NCBI GenBank assembly: GCA_903906325.1 | Contig: CAIVJV010000233.1 | Coordinates: forward strand, 1-7,310 | DNA length: 7,310 bases | Direction of reading: 5' to 3' | DNA from: an uncultured Gemmatimonadota bacterium | GTDB taxonomy: Bacteria; Gemmatimonadota; Gemmatimonadetes; Gemmatimonadales; Gemmatimonadaceae | Shown: one piece after another, positions 1-7,310 of the stretch | How positions within the stretch are numbered: the first letter of the stretch is position 1 | How the letters are laid out: each line of letters opens with the position of its first letter | The notes under the pieces: generated by a model | Databases searched by the model: none | Told to the model about the DNA's origin: nothing | What the model saw: the letters and a program-made list of their open reading frames with translations, nothing else | Made by a program: the position numbers and the translations under genes

Positions 1-1
1 C

Positions 2-514
2 GGGCTCGCGCTCGGGCGGCTCTACGCGGGGAACACCGACCACCAGGTGACGGTGGGCGACGTGGAGTCGCTCTGGTTGACCGCCGGGATCGGCGCGCTC
101 GCCGGGGCGACGGCGGTCGCCGACGAGGCGCCGGAGCCCCAGACCGCGGCGATGGCGATGCTCGGCGGGGCCCTGCTCGGGACCGTGGTCGGGGAGCGCG
201 CCCTGGTGCGCCGGCGGGACCTCACACCGATCGAAGGGCGGCAGCTCGCCCTCGGGGCGGGGGCTGGGGCGCTGATGGGGATCGGGATCGGGGTGCTCAC
301 CGTCGGGAAGGCCGAGGCGGGGAGCTCGCTCGCGTTGGGCTTCGCGACGGGGGGGGCGGTGGCCGGCACCCTCCTCACCACGCGCTATCTTCAGCCGGCG
401 GCCGATGTGGGACGGTACGGGGCGCTCTCCCGGCTCCGCGTCGATCCCCTCGCCATCGCGGCCGTGGCCACCGGTCGTGCGGGCCGTCACACCCTCCTCT
501 CCTTCACGTTCTGA
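2..514 (+). CDS. C-terminal part of a glycine-rich hydrophobic protein (5' end outside window)
   Basis: The frame is open from the first full codon in the window, so the true start lies upstream. About 170 residues are visible, ending in TGA at 512-514. They contain four small-residue-rich hydrophobic stretches with GxxxG-like spacing (for example LTAGIGALAGATAVA, LGGALLGTVVG and LGAGAGALMGIGIGVL), separated by short charged connectors such as RRRDLTPIEGRQ. The pattern suggests glycine-zipper packing in or on a membrane. The C-terminus (LLSFTF) ends in Phe with alternating hydrophobic residues, as in outer-membrane barrel C-terminal signals, but six residues are weak evidence. A GTG at 47 could be read as a start, but the same composition continues upstream of it, so an internal codon is more likely. 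I do not recognise the family and assign no function. The next gene begins 31 bases downstream. Confidence 0.6.
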   Translation, partial: GLALGRLYAGNTDHQVTVGDVESLWLTAGIGALAGATAVADEAPEPQTAAMAMLGGALLGTVVGERALVRRRDLTPIEGRQLALGAGAGALMGIGIGVLTVGKAEAGSSLALGFATGGAVAGTLLTTRYLQPAADVGRYGALSRLRVDPLAIAAVATGRAGRHTLLSFTF

Positions 515-545
515 CTCGACGCCCTCGAGCGCCTCTCCTCTCGCC

Positions 546-1283
546 GTGACCGACTTCCTCGAACGCCTCACCGACAGCCTCCTCGGGCTCCTCGCCTTCG
601 TCCCCGCGCTCTTCGGCGCGGCGGCGGTGCTCACCGTGGGCTACGTGCTCGCCAAGCTCGCCCAGCGCGGGGTGGGCCGGATGCTCCGCCGGATGCACCT
701 CAACGACGTCCTGAAGCGGGGGGGGATCCCCGCCCGCGACCACACCGGACAGCCGGTGAATCCCACGCGGGTGGTGGCGACCCTCGTCTTCTGGTTGATC
801 CTCTTCACCGCGATGCTGGTCGCGGCCGACGCCCTCGGGGTCGACTATCTCGGGCAGGTCTTCTCCGAGCTGCTCAGCTACGTCCCGAGCGTGATCGCGG
901 CGGTGGTGATCGTGATCCTGGGCATCGTGCTCGGCGATTTCGTCTCGGCGCTGATCGCGGCGTCCACGCAGAATCTCGACGGCGGGCCGACCCTCGCGCG
1001 GGTGGGGAAGGGCGGGGTGATCCTCCTCGCGGTGTTCATGTCGCTGCAGGAGCTGGGGGTCGCCACCGACATCGTGACCACCGCCTTCGCGATCATCTTC
1101 GGCGCGATCGCGCTGGCGCTGGCGCTCTCGTTCGGGCTGGGCAATCGGGAGCTCGCCGGCGAGGTCACCCGGCGCTGGTACCAGCGGTGGCGCGGGGAGC
1201 GGGAGGCGATCGCGCGGGAGCTCGCCACCGAGGAGGCGGAGGACGCCGCCTCGGAGGGGGGCCGCCCCCCGACGGCCGGGTGA
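546..1283 (+). CDS. Mechanosensitive-channel TM-helix (CmpX-like) membrane protein
   Basis: This encodes a 245-residue polytopic inner-membrane protein. Hydrophobic segments lie at about residues 12-36, 75-97, 110-137, 156-172 and 176-198. The segment pattern, the repeated small-residue helices, and the block FGLGNRELA just after the last helix match the conserved TM-helix repeat of CmpX-type proteins related to small-conductance mechanosensitive channels. Only a charged tail follows (about residues 201-245), so the beta-domain of true MscS is absent and channel activity cannot be assumed. The start is GTG at 546. The frame stays open back to an ATG at 405, but the extra 47 residues are Ser/Pro-rich, overlap the upstream gene in another frame, and look non-coding. 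No good Shine-Dalgarno sequence precedes the GTG. A hairpin with a T-rich run at 1333-1370 probably ends its transcript. Likely roles are osmotic or envelope-stress response, but this is inference. Confidence 0.8.
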   Translation: MTDFLERLTDSLLGLLAFVPALFGAAAVLTVGYVLAKLAQRGVGRMLRRMHLNDVLKRGGIPARDHTGQPVNPTRVVATLVFWLILFTAMLVAADALGVDYLGQVFSELLSYVPSVIAAVVIVILGIVLGDFVSALIAASTQNLDGGPTLARVGKGGVILLAVFMSLQELGVATDIVTTAFAIIFGAIALALALSFGLGNRELAGEVTRRWYQRWRGEREAIARELATEEAEDAASEGGRPPTAG

Positions 1284-1302
1284 TTCCCCTCTGGGAATTC
1301 GA

Positions 1303-1331
1303 TTGAATTGACCCTCGCCGAGGGGTAACTT
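1303..1331 (+). promoter_or_regulatory. Candidate sigma-70-type promoter for gyrA
   Basis: TTGAAT at 1303-1308 and TAACTT at 1326-1331 are separated by 17 bases, the favoured spacing. They match the consensus at 4 of 6 and 3 of 6 positions. The region is a relatively AT-rich patch in a very G+C-rich window, and it precedes the only sizeable gap. Initiation would fall near 1337-1340, inside the left arm of the following hairpin. An overlapping TTGACC at 1308-1313 is a better -35 hexamer but is only 12 bases from TAACTT. No mapping data exist, so this is a weak prediction. Confidence 0.3.
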
Positions 1332-1332
1332 T

Positions 1333-1370
1333 GGGGGTCGCGTCCGAGGGGGCGCGACCCCCTCTTCTTT
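1333..1370 (+). terminator. Intrinsic-terminator-like hairpin just upstream of gyrA
   Basis: GGGGGTCGCG (1333-1342) pairs perfectly with CGCGACCCCC (1353-1362), giving a 10-bp GC-rich stem with a 10-base loop. TCTTCTTT (1363-1370) follows directly. The T-rich side lies only downstream on the + strand, so the element points toward gyrA and would stop read-through from the membrane-protein gene that ends at 1283. It finishes only 10 bases before the gyrA ATG, so it could also work as a leader element. The U tract is broken by two C residues, which lowers certainty. Confidence 0.6.
1346..1364 (+). promoter_or_regulatory. Alternative hairpin in the gyrA leader, exclusive with the terminator fold
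   Basis: GAGGGGG (1346-1352) pairs perfectly with CCCCCTC (1358-1364) around a five-base loop, CGCGA, and is followed by TTCTTT. It competes with the 10-bp stem for the C run at 1358-1362, so only one can form at a time. A transcript starting near 1338 would lack most of the left arm of the longer stem and could only form this one or a remnant. The pairing is read directly from the sequence; any regulatory role is inference. Confidence 0.4.
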
Positions 1371-1380
1371 CCCGCATCCC

Positions 1381-3911
<2,531 letters not shown>

Positions 3912-3915
<4 letters not shown>

Positions 3916-4892
3916 GGCGCGCCGGCGTGCGGATCGCCGCGGTCATCGCCGCGGCGTCCCTCGTGGGGTGTCGCGCCACCGAGCCGAGTGACCCGACCGT
4001 CGTGCGCGCCGACTCGGCCGGCGTGCGCCTCATCACGTCGGGGCCGGCGGATCGGGCGCTCCCGTGGACCCTCACCGAGATCGGGCCACTCACCGACGCC
4101 GACGGGAACCCCTGGGTCTTCGACGCCGTCACCCCGGAGCGGGTGCTCACCGACCGCGGGGGCCGGACCTATGTGATCGGCGGGGACACCGCGGTGCTCC
4201 GCTTCGGGCGCGATGGACGCCTGGACCGTGTGCTCGGCACCGCGGGGCGTGGGCCCGGGGCGTTCGTCCGGCCCGTGCGCATGGCGTCGCAGGGCGACAC
4301 GGTGGTCATCACCGATCCCGGGAAGGGCGCGTTGGTGCGCTTCGGTCCCACGCTCGATCCCATCGAGGACCGTCCGCTCGCGGGCGAGCTCGCCCGCGCC
4401 GACTGGCATGGGTATCGCACCGGGGGGCTCTGGCTCATCCAAGGGCAGGGAGGTGAGGAGCGGCTTCGTCGCACCGTGCTGCGCGCCGACACGCTCGCGA
4501 GCCCACCCCTCCTCGAGGCGGACGATGCCACGATCCTCGCGGACGCCGATGGGCCGCGGCTCGTGGCGCATCGGCCCTCCCGCTACGAGATCCGACTCTA
4601 CGAGGGGCCGCGCCTCCTCGCGATGGTGCGCCGGCCGCTCGATCCCGCGCAGGTCGCCGTCCAGCGGATCGCCCTGCACAAGGACGGGACCCTCTGGGTG
4701 GAGCGCACGGTGCCGGGGTCATCCGACCCGGCCCGCCTCGACGTCTTCGGGCCCGACGGCGTCTACGTGGGCACCGCCCTCGCGCGCGGCGTGCCCGTCG
4801 GATATCTCCCGAACGGCGAGGTGCTCTTCGTGCGCGCGCACGTCGAGGGGCCCGGGGTCGTCATCGTCCGCACCACCATCGTCCGTCGCTGA
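3912..4892 (+). CDS. Six-bladed beta-propeller lipoprotein
   Basis: This 326-residue protein is predicted to be exported and lipid-anchored. The N-terminus has two Arg, a hydrophobic stretch and the lipobox LVGC with Cys20, which is the only cysteine in the protein. The mature part resembles the six-bladed propeller proteins common in Gemmatimonadota: a D-S-A-G-V-R opening (34-39), then blade repeats such as TYVIGGDTAVLRFGRDGRL (86-104) followed by GTAGRGPGAF (109-118). Later repeats include VVITDPGKGALVRFGP and LWVERTV...RLDVFGPDG. Propellers of this kind bind ligands or partners; no catalytic motif is visible and the ligand is unknown. The GTG at 3912 overlaps the gyrA TGA (GTGA), suggesting translational coupling. 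An alternative GTG at 3927 has a better-spaced GAGG (3914-3917, 9 bases away), but it would leave a 15-residue signal up to the Cys with a single Arg, so 3912 is preferred moderately. Confidence 0.8.
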
Positions 4893-4919
4893 GGACGCCG
4901 CGCCATGCGTCGTCCAGCG

Positions 4920-4942
4920 GCCTGATCCTCATCGCCTGATCC
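4920..4942 (+). repeat. Short direct repeat in the gap before the phosphatase gene
   Basis: GCCTGATCC occurs at 4920-4928 and again at 4934-4942, 14 bases apart start to start, in the 52-base gap before the ATG at 4945. The gap holds no clear promoter or Shine-Dalgarno sequence. A paired operator half-site is possible, but nine-base repeats are weak evidence. Confidence 0.3.
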
Positions 4943-4944
4943 CC

Positions 4945-5517
4945 ATGCGCCTCCGCCACGCCCTCCTCGTCGCCCTCGCGCTGACCGGCGCCCCCGTCCT
5001 CCGCGCGCAGTCGAGTGCCGCCGCGCCCACCGTCGTGATCCTCGTCCGGCATGCGGAGAAGGCGGCGGAGCCGGTGAACGATCCCCCGCTCACGGCCCGT
5101 GGCACCGAGCGCGCCGCGGCGCTCAGCATGGTGCTGCGCGAGACGAAGGTCACCGCGGTCTATCACACCCCGACCACCCGCACGCGGGACACCGCGCGAC
5201 CGGTGGCGGTGCGGTTCGGGCTCACCCCGCGACTGATCCCGCTGGTCCCCCGCGCCGCGCAGGCCGATTCGATCGCCGCCATCGTGCGGCGGCATCCGGG
5301 GGAGACGATCGTCCTCGTCGGGCACTCCAACACGATCATGCCCTGGCTCGCCGCCATCGGCGGCCCCACGCGTCCCGATCTCTGCGACCACGAGTACGAC
5401 GGGCTCTTCACCGCCCTCGTCGATCGCGGGAACACCCGGGTGATCGAGGCGCGCTACGGCCCGCCCAACCCCACGGACCCGACGGGGGCCGCGATGCTGC
5501 ATTGCGGGGGCCGATGA
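4945..5517 (+). CDS. Exported histidine phosphatase (branch 1, phosphoglycerate-mutase-like fold)
   Basis: This 190-residue protein belongs to the histidine phosphatase superfamily, whose members form a phosphohistidine intermediate. Catalytic motifs are LVRHAEK (Arg35, nucleophile His36), the third conserved Arg in TTRTRDTA (79-84), and the second His in LVGHSN (His127). A signal peptide is predicted (MRLRHALLVALALTG..., cleavage probably between Ala21 and Gln22), so it should act in the periplasm or at the cell surface. The only cysteines are Cys147 and Cys187, which could form a disulfide after export. The substrate cannot be read from the sequence; SixA-like phosphohistidine, phosphosugar or phytate-like activities are all possible. 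The frame is open far upstream, but that region is the propeller gene in another frame. The ATG at 4945 is chosen because it begins the signal peptide. No clear ribosome-binding site precedes it. The dehydratase gene follows after 19 bases. Confidence 0.85.
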   Translation: MRLRHALLVALALTGAPVLRAQSSAAAPTVVILVRHAEKAAEPVNDPPLTARGTERAAALSMVLRETKVTAVYHTPTTRTRDTARPVAVRFGLTPRLIPLVPRAAQADSIAAIVRRHPGETIVLVGHSNTIMPWLAAIGGPTRPDLCDHEYDGLFTALVDRGNTRVIEARYGPPNPTDPTGAAMLHCGGR

Positions 5518-5540
5518 CCGGCGGGAGATTCCGCGGATGA
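5514..5540 (+). other. Eight-codon mini-ORF bridging two genes by ATGA overlaps
   Basis: An ATG at 5514 overlaps the phosphatase stop (ATGA, 5514-5517) and encodes MTGGRFRG. Its TGA at 5538-5540 overlaps the dehydratase ATG (ATGA, 5537-5540). The frame therefore fills the whole gap and could let ribosomes terminate and restart from one gene to the next. The dehydratase Shine-Dalgarno sequence lies inside it. It may be coincidental. Confidence 0.25.
5523..5528 (+). promoter_or_regulatory. Ribosome-binding site of the dehydratase gene
   Basis: GGGAGA ends 8 bases before the ATG at 5537, a good Shine-Dalgarno position. It supports that start over the upstream mini-ORF as the main initiation site for the enzyme. 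Confidence 0.6.
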
Positions 5541-6537
5541 CCGCAGTGACCCCGCTCCCGGGCCACGAGCCCCTCGTCTCGCTCGACGAGATCCGTGCCG
5601 CCGCCGCGATCCTCCGGGGGATCGCGGTGCGGACGCCGCTCCTGCCCTGTGATCCCCTCACGGCGCAGCTGGGGACGCCGGTCCTCCTCAAGCCGGAGAT
5701 GCTCCAGCGCGGTGGGGCGTTCAAGTTCCGCGGCGCCTACACCTTCCTCGCGCGGCTCTCCCCCGAGGCCCGCGCGCGGGGGGTGATCACCGCGAGCTCG
5801 GGGAACCACGGCCAGGCGGTCGCCCTCGCGGCCCAGCTCTTCGGTGTCGCCGCGACCATCGTGATGCCCACCACGGTGCCGCGGGCCAAGCGCGACGGCG
5901 CCGTGCGGCTCGGCGCCCGCTGCTTCTACGCCGGCGTCACCACCGCGGAGCGCATGACGCGCGCCCTGGAGATCGCCGATGCCGAGGGGCTCACGATGGT
6001 CCCGCCCTATGACGATCCGACGATCATCGCGGGGCAGGGGACGCTGGGACTCGAGATCGGCGAGGATTGCCCCACGGTGGGGACCGTCCTCGTGCCGATC
6101 GGGGGGGGCGGGCTGAGCTCCGGCGTGGCCACCGCGGTGAAGGCGCTCGCCCCGCAGGTGCGCGTGGTCGGGGTGGAGCCCGAAGGCTCACCCAAGTACA
6201 CGCGCGCCGTCGCGGCGGGGGAACCGGTGACGATCCCCGCGGATCCCGGTGGCCTCGCCGACGGCCTCCTCGCGGTACGGATCGGGACGCGGAACTTCCA
6301 GCATCTGCACGCGCATATGGACGAGGCGATCACCGTCCCCGACGCGCTCCTCCCCTGCGCGGTGCAGTTCCTGCTCGATCGCATGAAGATCGTGGCGGAG
6401 CCGAGTGGGGCGATCACCGTCGCGGCGCTCCTCGACCGACGGGTCGCGGTGCAGGGCCCGACCGTCTGCGTGTTGAGCGGTGGGAATGTGGAGTGGGATG
6501 GCTTGAGCGCCGTGATCGGCGACGGAGGGATGGTCCG

Positions 6538-6541
<4 letters not shown>
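5537..6541 (+). CDS. PLP-dependent threonine/serine dehydratase (or serine racemase-like), fold type II
   Basis: This cytoplasmic enzyme of 334 residues contains only the catalytic domain, with no C-terminal ACT regulatory domain, so it resembles catabolic threonine ammonia-lyases or serine racemases more than biosynthetic IlvA. The PLP lysine is Lys63 in GGAFKFRGA. The substrate loop is SSGNHGQ (87-93), the PLP-phosphate loop GGGGLSSG (189-196), and the serine near the PLP ring nitrogen is Ser314 in LSGGN. PYDDPTIIAGQGTLGLE (157-173) and EPSGA (288-292) are also typical. Expected chemistry is deamination of L-threonine to 2-oxobutanoate or L-serine to pyruvate. In the EPEGSPK segment (214-220), the second acidic metal ligand of eukaryotic serine racemase is replaced by Lys220, so divalent-cation activation of that type is doubtful. 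The stop overlaps the downstream kinase start (ATGA). Confidence 0.9.
6524..6529 (+). promoter_or_regulatory. Ribosome-binding site that decides the kinase start
   Basis: GGAGGG inside the dehydratase 3' end sits 8 bases before ATG 6538 but 14 bases before the next in-frame ATG at 6544. This favours 6538, which also forms the ATGA overlap. Confidence 0.6.

Positions 6542-7310
<769 letters not shown>

Noticed and set aside
349..356. Runs of eight G (349-356, 718-725 and 6101-6108) as possible phase-variation tracts
   Set aside because: In DNA this G-rich, one or two such runs per 7 kb are expected by chance. They encode glycines needed by the proteins, including the PLP-phosphate loop, and no frame is broken.
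405..545. Upstream ATG extension of the membrane-protein gene
   Set aside because: The 47 extra residues are Ser/Pro-rich and overlap the preceding gene in another frame; the family-like protein starts at GTG 546.
1308..1331. TTGACC with TAACTT as a promoter pair
   Set aside because: The 12-base spacer is too short for sigma-70-type recognition; the overlapping TTGAAT with a 17-base spacer is preferred.
4904..4924. Six-codon ATG frame in the gap before the phosphatase gene
   Set aside because: It has no ribosome-binding site, no overlap with either neighbour and is too short to judge; chance is the simplest explanation.
4213..4944. Upstream extension of the phosphatase frame inside the lipoprotein gene
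   Set aside because: The translated extension is Ser/Arg/Pro-rich, out of frame with the propeller gene, and ends where a normal signal peptide begins at ATG 4945.

Overview
The window is about 70% G+C, and all six protein genes I can support lie on the + strand. The organism is most likely a Gemmatimonadota bacterium or a relative. The grounds are the high G+C, the six-bladed beta-propeller lipoprotein of a type abundant in that phylum, the zinc-ribbon-headed Ser/Thr kinase, and the exported proteins whose signal peptides end in Ala-Gln. This assignment comes from recalled family patterns, not from a search.

Layout. Positions 2-514 hold the C-terminal part of a glycine-rich hydrophobic protein that begins before the window. 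Positions 546-1283 encode a multi-helix membrane protein of the mechanosensitive-channel TM-helix (CmpX-like) type. Positions 1284-1380 are the only substantial non-coding gap. It contains a weak promoter candidate and a strong GC hairpin followed by a T-rich run, and the hairpin can fold in two mutually exclusive ways just before gyrA. Positions 1381-3915 encode DNA gyrase subunit A, complete with breakage-reunion core, beta-pinwheel and acidic tail. Four genes follow in tight succession: a beta-propeller lipoprotein (3912-4892, overlapping the gyrA stop by 4 bases), an exported histidine phosphatase (4945-5517), a fold-type II PLP threonine/serine dehydratase (5537-6541), and a zinc-ribbon/Hanks-type Ser/Thr protein kinase (6538 to the window end, overlapping the dehydratase stop by 4 bases). 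The kinase is cut by the window end just after its activation segment.

How it fits together. The spacing (4-base overlap, 52-base gap, 19-base gap, 4-base overlap) suggests that gyrA leads a co-transcribed group. The passengers have no obvious link to DNA topology: two are envelope or export proteins, one is an amino-acid enzyme and one is a signalling kinase. No mobile element, CRISPR array, tRNA or rRNA was seen.

I found no convincing new multi-gene system. The points most worth a second look are the alternative hairpins in front of gyrA, the glutamine at the main quinolone-contact position of GyrA, the GTGA coupling of gyrA to a lipoprotein, and an eight-codon reading frame joined by ATGA overlaps to the genes on both sides.
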